NCBI GenBank assembly: GCA_964608495.1 | Contig: CAZSOQ010000226.1 | Span: forward strand, 1 to 8,549 | From: JAKORR01 sp964608495 | GTDB lineage: Bacteria > Armatimonadota > Zipacnadia > Zipacnadales > FEN-943 | DNA length: 8,549 nucleotides | Reading direction: 5' to 3' | Shown here: positions 1 to 5,894 of the stretch, one piece after another | How positions within the stretch are numbered: the first letter of the stretch is position 1 | Layout: each line of letters begins with the position of its first letter | Program-made: the position numbers and the translations under genes | Notes under the pieces: model-generated | What the model was told of the DNA's origin: nothing | Seen by the model: the letters and a program-made list of their open reading frames with translations, nothing else | The model's database searches: none

Positions 1-394
1 CCGCCCGCAGGCCGAACCAGTACAGCGTGTGCAGCACATGGCCCCCGTAGTTGAAGGCCAGGGCGTCGCACAGGGCCCGTACCGCACCCGTCTCGCCCGA
101 CGCGCAGGCCGCGGCGATCTTCTCCAGCGTCTCGTTCAACCCCTTCACATAGCCGGCGTGGTGCTTGTCGTGATGCACCGTGAGCTGCGCGGCGCTGATG
201 ACCGGCGCCAGCGCGTCATAGGCATAGGGCAGATCGGGCAGCACGTAGGTCACCTTGCCGCCTTCGCCGGCCTGCACTCCCTTCATCAGGCACGGAAAGC
301 CCCTGCCGGGATTAGCTGATCCCGCGCCTCCACCGAGCCCAACACCAGACATGGCAGTCACCCCTATCAGTTGCAGAAATGTGCGCCTTTCCAT
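1..394 (-). CDS. Tat-exported Fe/Mn superoxide dismutase, N-terminal part (3' end outside window)
   Basis: This gene runs off the left edge; 131 residues are visible. It would convert superoxide to O2 and H2O2. The N-terminus reads MERRTFLQL followed by a small-residue, Gly/Ala-rich stretch to about residue 27, which fits a twin-arginine (Tat) signal and export after folding with metal. The mature part (from about residue 48) is the helical-hairpin domain of Fe/Mn SODs: LPDLPYAYDALAP near 52-64, then HHDKHHAGYV at 74-83, whose first His (H74) is the first metal ligand, then FNYGGHVLHTLYW at 114-126, whose H122 is the second. The Gly-Gly-His spacing matches Mn-type enzymes better than Fe-type, but the deciding C-terminal residues and the other two ligands (Asp, His) are outside the window. 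A GGGGGAAGG ribosome site precedes the ATG. It is the last visible gene of the oxygen-defence unit, 108 nt after OsmC. Confidence 0.92.
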   Translation of the reverse strand, partial: MERRTFLQLIGVTAMSGVGLGGGAGSANPGRGFPCLMKGVQAGEGGKVTYVLPDLPYAYDALAPVISAAQLTVHHDKHHAGYVKGLNETLEKIAAACASGETGAVRALCDALAFNYGGHVLHTLYWFGLRA

Positions 395-481
395 GACGCC
401 TTCCCCCTCTTGCGGCAGTTTAGCCACATACGACGCCGCCGCGCATCACCTCGCCGCCCGCCATCCCCGACCAGCCCCCGG

Positions 482-497
482 GGGGTGCGAACACCCC
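482..497 (-). other. Short hairpin just after the OsmC stop codon
   Basis: On the minus strand the sequence reads GGGGTG-TTCG-CACCCC, a perfect 6-bp stem with a TTCG loop, starting 5 nt after the OsmC stop codon. No T-run follows, so it is not a convincing intrinsic terminator. An RNA-stabilising 3' hairpin or a partial attenuator between osmC and the dismutase gene is an inference. An overlapping C5G5 run (475-484) offers competing pairing. I see nothing else, and no clear promoter, in 395-502. Confidence 0.4.
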
Positions 498-502
498 GCC
501 GG

Positions 503-943
503 CTACTCCTCAGCCTCCTCGCACTCGTCCTCGGGGCCCGTGGTGACGGTCACGTCCTGTTCCCTGATGATCGTGCCCCTCACGGAGCAGGCCAGACTCG
601 CGTGCCGCATGATGGCCCTGACGCGCTGCTCGTCCACCTCCTCCGGCAAGCGGACGTGCATCTTGATGCTCGTCCAGTACTCGGCGCCGTTCTCGTCCTT
701 CCCCTTGTCCGCGCACACCGTCACGCTCATGCCTCGGCAGGGGATGCCACGGTCGCGGCAGTGCAGCGCCGCCACCATCCCGAAGCACTCGGCAAGCGAG
801 GCCAGGAGGATCTCGGGCGGCAAGGGAGCGACGTCCGTGCCTCCCATCTCCTCCGGCAGGTCAGCGAGCACCAGGTGCCCGCGCACCTTCGCCGCGAACA
901 GCGTCGGTCCCACCAGCCGTGCGGTCACCGTCAGTTGAGCCAT
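503..943 (-). CDS. OsmC/Ohr-family protein (probable thiol peroxidase)
   Basis: A 146-residue protein of the usual length for the OsmC/Ohr superfamily, whose members reduce organic hydroperoxides with a reactive cysteine pair in a dimer. The central helix motif PPEILLASLAEC (43-53) carries C53, the expected peroxidatic Cys. LACSVRG (117-123) carries C119, the expected resolving Cys; the 66-residue spacing is the same as in known OsmC proteins. Four extra cysteines (C62, C69, C77, C141) and a very acidic tail (EDECEEAEE) are less usual. The start at 943 (MAQLTV) is chosen because GGAGGAG lies upstream at reasonable spacing. Two in-frame ATGs at 952 and 961 overlap that site, and the open frame further upstream is low-complexity. 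The gene lies between the amidohydrolase and the exported dismutase. Classical OsmC, Ohr and YhfA-like subgroups cannot be separated by eye, so the exact substrate is open. Confidence 0.9.
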   Translation of the reverse strand: MAQLTVTARLVGPTLFAAKVRGHLVLADLPEEMGGTDVAPLPPEILLASLAECFGMVAALHCRDRGIPCRGMSVTVCADKGKDENGAEYWTSIKMHVRLPEEVDEQRVRAIMRHASLACSVRGTIIREQDVTVTTGPEDECEEAEE

Positions 944-978
944 CGGCCTCATCTCCTCCATGTACACAGTGTCCCCTC

Positions 979-1017
979 GACTCCGCGGCAGGAGTCCCCT
1001 TCCGGGACCACTGCCGC
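979..1017 (-). promoter_or_regulatory. Two mutually exclusive stem-loops in the OsmC leader
   Basis: The 190-nt gap between the amidohydrolase stop and osmC contains no gene. Near its osmC end it can form a long stem: 985-991 pairs with 1011-1017 (7 bp), then a 2x2 internal loop, then 994-998 with 1004-1008 (5 bp) and a 5-nt loop. A competing 6-bp stem pairs 979-984 (GACTCC) with 991-996 (GGAGTC), using bases needed by the first. No T-run follows, so a plain terminator is unlikely. A switch-like leader or an mRNA-stability element is an inference. The remainder of 944-1133 is GC-rich with nothing else recognisable. Confidence 0.4.
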
Positions 1018-1133
1018 CGTCCCCCGGCTCACTTCCCCCTCCGGCTGGACGGCCGGTTCCAGCACTCGTGGCGCGTCCTGCGGGCCGCGAGCCGGTCGCG
1101 TCCTCGACCCCTTCCCCTGCGGCGGCCCACGCC

Positions 1134-2729
1134 TTACCACCCCCGCGGGCGCACGCCGAACCGCGCCATGAGACCGAGCAGGTTCTCACCAAGTATCTTG
1201 CGCTTGTCGGCCTCGGGGATGCGGGCGTAGAGGATGGGGCCCAGGCCCCAGCCGATCGGCAGGTCCATCAGGTCCGACCCGAACAGCAGCCGGTCGGCCC
1301 CATAGAGCTCGACATACTGCTCCGTCTGCCCCCACGCCAGGAAGGGACAGGTGCAGATGTAGAGGTTGTCGCAGTCGCGGGCCACCTCGACGTAGTGCGC
1401 CGCCGAGTGGCCCGTGAAGAAGCAGGCCCCCGGGTAGGTCTCGCAAAGCCTGCGCATCTGCGCCGCGCTGCCCCAGTAGTGGTTCAGGATGAACTGCCCC
1501 CGCTCGTGGGCGAACCGGCAGGCCACGTCAATCAGCGGCCCCTCCTCCGGGTAGCCCTCGAAGCTCGGCGCCAGCTTGATCCCCTGCATCCCCAGTCCGA
1601 GCCCGCGCTCGAGCTCCGCCAGCATCGCCTCCTCGCCGTGGGCCGGGTGGACGAGCGTGAAGCCGATGAAGCGGTCGGGATACTGCGCGACCACGTCGGC
1701 CACCAGATCGTTGCCGTAGGTCTCGTCGCCGCTGGCGAAGCTGAACACACAGCAGGCGCGCACGCCGAACTTGTCCATCTCCGCCACCACGTCCGCCGCC
1801 GTGTCCTGGATCACATGCCGCGGGCTGCACCAGCCGAGGTGACCGTGGCAGTCGTAGAACTCCTCGCCGCGCAGCGACCGCCCCTCGCGCGCCGCGGCAT
1901 GGAGCGCGTCCACCGGCTCGGCGAAGCTCGTCTCGCCCGCGAACTCGATCCCCGGGTTCCACGACAGAAGCTCGCGCAGGTTCCCCCCGGCGATCAGGGC
2001 GATCTCGTCTTCCCGAAGGTCGGAATAGAGAAGCTGGGTAAGGGGCGCGGCGGGGCTGCGCAGCGGGAGTTGAGTGCCCAGGACCAGCCGGTAGGCCCCG
2101 AATTCGCGGCAGATGAACTCCACGCGCTTGTGCAGCCAGATCGCGGACAGGTCAATCCTGAGGTTGGGGCAGGCCTCCAGGGCCTCGTAGGCCGTCCGCT
2201 GTCCGCCGTAGATCCGATTCTCCCTCACGACCACCGGCAGGTCGGGGAAGGCCCGGCAGACCCGCACAACCCCGCGCCAGTCCGTCGCGTCCGACGCCCA
2301 GGGCCCCCCCAGGAGCGTGTTCGGGCACAGAAACAGCGGCATGCGCGCCTCCTCCAGCACCCCCAGCAGGTCGTCCACCGACCAGTCCTCGAGGCTCACG
2401 CTGAAGTGCCGGTGGAACAGGTACAGCGCCCCGACCCCCTCCTCACGCATCCGGGCAACCAGCTCCTCCGGCGGCGCGGTCTCCCGGCTGTGGGTCGCCA
2501 GGACCGACCAGGCCGGATGGAGCCTCGGGTGGTCGCGGGTGCGCTCGATGACGCGCTCGTTGCCCGCCTGCGGGTTCCTCCAGCACACCGTATCCAGCAC
2601 CAGCGCCTCGCGCAGCCCGAAATGGTCCATCTCCGCCAGCAGCGCCTCCGGCGTCTCGGGCTGGCCCTCGGTCCTGGGCAGCGTCCGGCCGAGATAGCAG
2701 CAGGCATCGAAGGTAGCGATGTCGGCCAT
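1134..2729 (-). CDS. Tandem-duplicated amidohydrolase-2 (TIM-barrel) protein
   Basis: A 531-residue protein made of two amidohydrolase_2-type modules (about 1-258 and 288-531); family members with one module are usually 250-350 residues. The second module has all expected metal and catalytic positions: H295 and H297 in DCHGH, K385 in GIKLAP, H417 in LNHYW, H441 in TGHSA, D486 in FGSDL. The first repeats the same scaffold: AEMDHFGLR at 32-40 matches AEMDKFGVR at 316-324, and the stretch from 215 to 255 matches 481 to 521. However, the HxH becomes C10-x-Y12, H441 aligns with E170, and D486 aligns with Q220, so it is probably inactive. Members hydrolyse or decarboxylate cyclic carboxylates, lactones or amides; the substrate cannot be read here. 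The start at 2729 is chosen for GGGAG 6 nt upstream; an in-frame ATG at 2771 lacks a good site and adds an Arg-rich stretch. It follows fprA by 54 nt. Confidence 0.85.
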   Translation of the reverse strand: MADIATFDACCYLGRTLPRTEGQPETPEALLAEMDHFGLREALVLDTVCWRNPQAGNERVIERTRDHPRLHPAWSVLATHSRETAPPEELVARMREEGVGALYLFHRHFSVSLEDWSVDDLLGVLEEARMPLFLCPNTLLGGPWASDATDWRGVVRVCRAFPDLPVVVRENRIYGGQRTAYEALEACPNLRIDLSAIWLHKRVEFICREFGAYRLVLGTQLPLRSPAAPLTQLLYSDLREDEIALIAGGNLRELLSWNPGIEFAGETSFAEPVDALHAAAREGRSLRGEEFYDCHGHLGWCSPRHVIQDTAADVVAEMDKFGVRACCVFSFASGDETYGNDLVADVVAQYPDRFIGFTLVHPAHGEEAMLAELERGLGLGMQGIKLAPSFEGYPEEGPLIDVACRFAHERGQFILNHYWGSAAQMRRLCETYPGACFFTGHSAAHYVEVARDCDNLYICTCPFLAWGQTEQYVELYGADRLLFGSDLMDLPIGWGLGPILYARIPEADKRKILGENLLGLMARFGVRPRGW

Positions 2730-2783
2730 GGTCCTCTCCCGTTGCGGCCGGCTGCGCCCCGGGCGCGGCACGGTCGCCTCGCC

Positions 2784-4019
2784 TCAGGCGCCGGCGCCTT
2801 CGGCCAACTGGCGGCCCAGCTCACGGCAGGCCGCCAGGTCTTCGTCTGTGGGCACCAGTTGAGCCCGCGCCGGCTCGCCCACCACCTTCATCTTCAGGTC
2901 CGCCAGCCGCTGCTGAACTAGCTTGGGCGCCTCGCCACTCCAGCCGTAGGACCCAAAGGCCGCCGCCACTTTGCCGCCCAGACTCAGCGTCGCCAGCGAG
3001 CTCAACAGGTCCCACACCGGCTTCACCGCGTCGCCGTTGATCGTAAGACTCCCCACGGCCACAGCGTCCGCCGCCTCGATCTGATCCAGCACCATGCACG
3101 CATCCACGGCGCTCAGGTCGAAGAGCGCCACGCTCATGCCCGCCTCGCGAGCCCCCGCCGCGACGGCCTCCCCCATCCGGGCGGTGTTGCCGTAGGAGCT
3201 GGCGTAGAAGACCATCAGGCGCTTGTCCTCGTGTGCCTCCGGCAAGCTGGCCCAGGCGCGGTACTGGGCCAGGTAGTCGCTCACGCCCTCGCGGATGATG
3301 GGCCCGTGGCTGGGGCATATCATCCTGATGTCCAGGTCGGCCAGCTTGTCCAGCGCCTCGAGCACGTAGCGCTTGAAGGGCCGCATGATGATGTCGAAGT
3401 AGTACCGGAATTCTTGGCTGTAGTCGCCCACCAGGTCGTTGAAAATGCGCTCGTCGCAGTAGTGGACGCCCAGGAAGTCGCAGGGGAACAGCAGCCCGTC
3501 CGGCTCGAGATACGTGAACATAGTGTCGGGCCAGTGGAGAAAGGGGGCGATGATGAACCGCAGCTTCCGCCCTCCCAGATCCAGCTCATCGCCATCGGTC
3601 ACCAAAGTCGGGTTCGGATCGCGGTTCAGCAGGCCCTCCACGAACCGGCGCGCGTTCTTGGCGCACACCAGTTGGGCCGATCCCGTGGCTTCCAGGACCG
3701 TGCCCAGCGCCCCGGCATGGTCCGGCTCCGTGTGGTTGACCACGATAAAGTCGAGCCCGGCCGGGTCCATCAGCCCACCCAGGTTGTCGAGGAACTCCTG
3801 GGCAAAGGGCGTCTTCACCACGTCTATCAGAGCCGCGCGCTCCTCGCCCCGAATCAGGTAGCAGTTGTAGGTCGTTCCGCGCGGCGCCTGCATGATCACG
3901 TCGAAGACCCTCAGGTCCGGGTCCAGGGCACCGCACCAGTACACGCCTTCCACTAGCTCCAAGGGAAGCAATTCAGACCCCCCTTTGACGGCCGCTTCAT
4001 CGCGGGCTTCCCGGGCCAC
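2784..4019 (-). CDS. fprA: Flavodiiron protein (A-type flavoprotein, O2/NO reductase)
   Basis: A 411-residue cytoplasmic enzyme of normal length for the class A family. It reduces O2 to water (some members NO to N2O) with electrons from rubredoxin. The N-terminal metallo-beta-lactamase-like domain (about 20-262) carries the complete diiron set: H96, E98 and D100 in NHTEPDHAG, H162 in LHWPD, D181 in PCDFLG, H238 in CPSHGP. A flavodoxin domain starts near 267, with the FMN phosphate loop YASSYGNT (272-279) and the typical GSYGWSGEA (356-364) near the second FMN loop. No extra C-terminal domain is present. The coordinates use a GTG start that has only a weak ribosome site; a TTG at 3971, with AAAGGGGGG 6 nt upstream, is an alternative giving a 395-residue protein of more usual N-terminal length. 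Rubredoxin lies 24 nt upstream, so partner and enzyme are probably co-translated. Confidence 0.96.
   Translation of the reverse strand: MAREARDEAAVKGGSELLPLELVEGVYWCGALDPDLRVFDVIMQAPRGTTYNCYLIRGEERAALIDVVKTPFAQEFLDNLGGLMDPAGLDFIVVNHTEPDHAGALGTVLEATGSAQLVCAKNARRFVEGLLNRDPNPTLVTDGDELDLGGRKLRFIIAPFLHWPDTMFTYLEPDGLLFPCDFLGVHYCDERIFNDLVGDYSQEFRYYFDIIMRPFKRYVLEALDKLADLDIRMICPSHGPIIREGVSDYLAQYRAWASLPEAHEDKRLMVFYASSYGNTARMGEAVAAGAREAGMSVALFDLSAVDACMVLDQIEAADAVAVGSLTINGDAVKPVWDLLSSLATLSLGGKVAAAFGSYGWSGEAPKLVQQRLADLKMKVVGEPARAQLVPTDEDLAACRELGRQLAEGAGA
3969..3986 (-). promoter_or_regulatory. Ribosome site and TTG, alternative fprA start
   Basis: The minus strand reads AAAGGGGGG-TCTGAA-TTG in the fprA frame. 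This is a strong purine block 6 nt before a TTG codon, placed so the protein would begin about six residues before the conserved VEGVYW motif, as is usual in the family. The outer GTG at 4019 has only GGGGCCGG before it. I consider either start possible. Confidence 0.45.
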
Positions 4020-4043
4020 CCCGGCCCCGCGCGCCGAAGGCTT

Positions 4044-4208
4044 CTACTCGTCCAGCGGCTCGAACAGGTCCTTGCCAACGGCGCACTCCGGGCAGACCCA
4101 GTCCTCCGGCAGGTCCTCGAAGGCCGTTCCCGCCTCGATGCCGCCGTCAGGATCGCCCTTCGCAGGGTCGTAGACCCAGTCGCAGACGGTGCACACGTAC
4201 TTCCGCAT
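4044..4208 (-). CDS. Rubredoxin
   Basis: A 54-residue protein of canonical rubredoxin length. The four cysteine ligands of the mononuclear Fe site are all present as C6-x-x-C9 (YVCTVCDWVYDP) and C39-x-x-C42 (WVCPECAVGK). The aromatic core (Y4, W11, Y13, F30, W37, F49) and the GDPDGGIEAGTAFEDLP loop are typical. It is a one-electron carrier in the cytoplasm. Lying 24 nt upstream of fprA, it is very likely the direct electron donor to the flavodiiron protein; no rubredoxin reductase gene is seen here. The ATG at 4208 is preceded by AAGGAG at 8-nt spacing. The open frame continues upstream but that part is low-complexity and is not part of the fold. Confidence 0.97.
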   Translation of the reverse strand: MRKYVCTVCDWVYDPAKGDPDGGIEAGTAFEDLPEDWVCPECAVGKDLFEPLDE

Positions 4209-4287
4209 GTACCTGTCTCCTTCTCCGGGACGGCCCGCGGCGCCGCCACCTACGGAGTCCGTCTCCTGGGTATCGGCCGCAGCCGGG

Positions 4288-4375
4288 GGGGAGGCTCCCT
4301 CCCCGCGCGACGGGCCGCTGGTGTCGCTCGCGCCGTCCCGCAGGGACAATCCTGGCGTCGCGGCCTTCCGGCCGC
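4288..4375 (-). other. Cluster of three hairpins between ogg and rubredoxin
   Basis: The 234-nt gap 4209-4442 has no gene. Three perfect stem-loops lie in a row. 4360-4375 is GCGGCC with a 4-nt loop that reads GGAA (GNRA type) on the minus strand. 4335-4347 is GTCCC with a 3-nt loop. 4288-4304 is GGGGAGG/CCTCCCC with a 3-nt loop. None has a T-run, so they are not textbook terminators. They may limit read-through or stabilise the rubredoxin-fprA message; this is inference. No promoter-like AT-rich stretch is visible in the gap. Confidence 0.4.
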
Positions 4376-4442
4376 CTATCGCCGGGCACCCCTCGCTTCA
4401 CCACCGCATGGGCGCCCTGCCCCGGTCGCCGCCACACGTCAC

Positions 4443-5111
4443 CTACTTGAAGACCTCGCCGGTCTCCCTGCACCACAGCAGCAGGTCCAGGTGCGTCACC
4501 GGCATCCCCATCCCCTCGGCGAAGGCGATCATGGCCTGCTCCGTATCCCGGTACTGCCTGGCCGTCAGCGACCGCGGTTCCTTCTCGATCACGCCGCAGC
4601 GCGCCAGGTTTCGCAGGATGTGCCTGTCCAGGATCGCCAGGCCGTCGCCCCGACCGATGTTGCGCAGGAAGTGGCTCGCCTCCTTGAGGCCCAGCCCCTT
4701 CACCGTCCGCGCCAGCCAGTCTCGCGCCTCGCGTCCGTCCTCGAAGGCGTCGAGCCCGCCGCGAACCGACAGGGCTGCGTCCACGGTGAACAGCTCCCGC
4801 GCCTCGACGACGTACCGCGACTTGTTGTGATGGAACCGCACCCCGCCGCACAGTTCCCGTGCTATCTCCCCGGGGCCGCCCTCCAGGAGCAGCCGCTTGT
4901 CGCAGAGACACTCCACGGCGGCCCAGCAGGACCTGGCCTTCGATTGGGGCGTGAACAGACAGAAGACGAGTTCCCTGAACAGCCCTTCCTCGGTCGCCTC
5001 TTCCCCCACGCGCCGGAACTCGGCCAGCCGCCGTTCTATGACGGGCCGGTGCCTTGCGTAAAGCCCCACCAGCTCGGCCTCGAACTGCGTCCTCGCCACG
5101 CTTTGCCCCAT
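4443..5111 (-). CDS. ogg: OGG2-type N-glycosylase/DNA lyase (8-oxoguanine repair)
   Basis: A 222-residue protein of the usual length for the Ogg2 family best known from archaea such as Methanocaldococcus and from Thermotoga-like bacteria. It excises 7,8-dihydro-8-oxoguanine and nicks the strand by a beta-lyase step. The helix-hairpin-helix plus active-site segment is intact: GLGLKEASHFLRNIG (139-153) holds the catalytic Lys (K143), and AILDRHIL (159-166) holds the catalytic Asp (D162). The family's C-terminal signature, LDLLLWCRETGEVFK, ends the protein at the terminal Lys that contacts the base in Ogg2 structures. There is no C-terminal 4Fe-4S cluster of the EndoIII/MutY kind. The ATG at 5111 has a GGGAAGAG stretch close upstream. 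It lies 19 nt after the DsrE-like gene and in the same unit as peroxide and oxygen-removing enzymes, which fits a role in repairing oxidised DNA. Confidence 0.93.
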   Translation of the reverse strand: MGQSVARTQFEAELVGLYARHRPVIERRLAEFRRVGEEATEEGLFRELVFCLFTPQSKARSCWAAVECLCDKRLLLEGGPGEIARELCGGVRFHHNKSRYVVEARELFTVDAALSVRGGLDAFEDGREARDWLARTVKGLGLKEASHFLRNIGRGDGLAILDRHILRNLARCGVIEKEPRSLTARQYRDTEQAMIAFAEGMGMPVTHLDLLLWCRETGEVFK

Positions 5112-5130
5112 CTCTTCCCGCCCAACACCC

Positions 5131-5463
5131 CTACTGGCCGGCCTTCACGATGCACAGGCCCGACGCCTGCTTCACCCTCGGCGCGATCGTCTCGAACACG
5201 CGGAACAGGTGCGTCATGCCTTCCTTGCCGAGGTAGGCCACGGTCAGGTCCACGCCGACGGCCAGATCGGCCACCCGGCTCCCGGCGCACAGCGCCAGGA
5301 TCATCTTGTCGGGCAGGTGACGGCTGGTGAAGATCCCGGCCGTCGCCTGCTCCTCGGACAGGGGAGCGTCGTCACGCGCCAGACAGCCCGTCGTGTCTGA
5401 TCCCGCTACTCCTCTTCGCTGTCTGCCTGCTCCTCGCCGGTCAGATCCCCGACGGTGCTTCAC
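5131..5463 (-). CDS. Short DsrE/DsrF-like protein, start uncertain
   Basis: About 110 residues from a GTG that overlaps the ferritin-like stop codon by 4 nt (GTGA). Residues 42-100 resemble the first half of the DsrE_2 fold: strand AGIFTS (42-47), helix DKMILALCAGSRVADLAVG (52-70), strand DLTVAYL (72-78), then GKEGM and a helix. The related families carry sulfur or act in redox chemistry. Here the protein stops about 30 residues after the second strand with GLCIVKAGQ, shorter than most relatives, and the usual later Cys region is missing. The first 30 residues (MKHRRGSDRRGAGRQRRG) are Arg-rich and look like out-of-frame reading, while the only ATG (5304) would remove the first strand and has no ribosome site. 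It may be a truncated or decaying gene, or use a rare start. The family call is tentative. Confidence 0.55.
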   Translation of the reverse strand: MKHRRGSDRRGAGRQRRGVAGSDTTGCLARDDAPLSEEQATAGIFTSRHLPDKMILALCAGSRVADLAVGVDLTVAYLGKEGMTHLFRVFETIAPRVKQASGLCIVKAGQ

Positions 5464-5894
5464 CGATCCGCCGCCGCCTCGCGCACCTTGGCCAGCAGCC
5501 CCACGAACTGCTTGTGATGGTCCTCTTCCTCGTCCCGGATGTGCGCCAGCATCCGCCGCACGCCCGCGTCGGATATGGCGGCGATGTGCGCCTCGTACTG
5601 GGCGATGGCCCCCGTCTCGAGCCCCACGGCACGCTCCAGCGCCGCCTCCAGGTCCCGCCCCGCGAAGCGCAGCTTCCGCGGCGTCAGCTCGGGATCCGCA
5701 TCCATCTCCGCTATCTCCTCCGCCAACCACTGCACATGCCTCATCTCGTCCATGGCGATCTCCAGCATCGCCAGCGAGGTGGGACAGTGCTTGTCCTCCA
5801 TCAGGAAGTGGGCCTCCATGTACACCAGGATGGCCTCAATCTCCCCCGTCAGATCATCGTTCAACATGCGGATCATGTCGTCTTTCTCGGCCAT
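5460..5894 (-). CDS. Bacterioferritin-like four-helix diiron protein
   Basis: A 144-residue ferritin-superfamily protein, first gene after the promoter. The four-helix diiron pattern is complete: E18 in TGEIEAI, E50-x-x-H53 in DEMRH, E93 in GLETGAIAQYE, and E123-x-x-H126 in the DEEEDHH cluster. DEMRH includes a Met (M51) at the position of the haem-ligand Met52 of E. coli bacterioferritin (E-M-x-H), so haem binding at a dimer interface is possible but not proven. It would oxidise Fe(II) with O2 or H2O2, storing iron or acting as a peroxidase. It has no C-terminal rubredoxin-like Cys motif, so it is not a classical rubrerythrin. The start at 5894 (MAEKDD) is supported by GGAGGGG 8 nt upstream; the in-frame ATG at 5936 lacks this. 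After its TGA the same frame stays open for 17 acidic codons before a TAG. Confidence 0.88.
   Translation of the reverse strand: MAEKDDMIRMLNDDLTGEIEAILVYMEAHFLMEDKHCPTSLAMLEIAMDEMRHVQWLAEEIAEMDADPELTPRKLRFAGRDLEAALERAVGLETGAIAQYEAHIAAISDAGVRRMLAHIRDEEEDHHKQFVGLLAKVREAAADR

Noticed and set aside
255..938. Plus-strand open frames opposite osmC and the dismutase
   Set aside because: Low-complexity Ser/Pro/Arg-rich translations; the minus strand carries clear OsmC and SOD motifs with ribosome sites.
944..1192. Upstream extension of the OsmC frame (83 more residues)
   Set aside because: It would run into the amidohydrolase coding region, is Gly/Arg-rich without motif, and the ribosome site near 953-960 supports the shorter protein.
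960..2921. Long plus-strand open frame of 653 codons
   Set aside because: It lies antisense to the amidohydrolase and part of fprA, has His/Arg/Pro/Val-rich composition typical of the complement of GC-rich coding DNA, and shows no recognisable domain.
5460..5894. Rubrerythrin call for the ferritin-like protein
   Set aside because: No C-terminal rubredoxin-like CxxC domain is present, and the ExxH pattern with DEMRH fits bacterioferritin-like proteins better.
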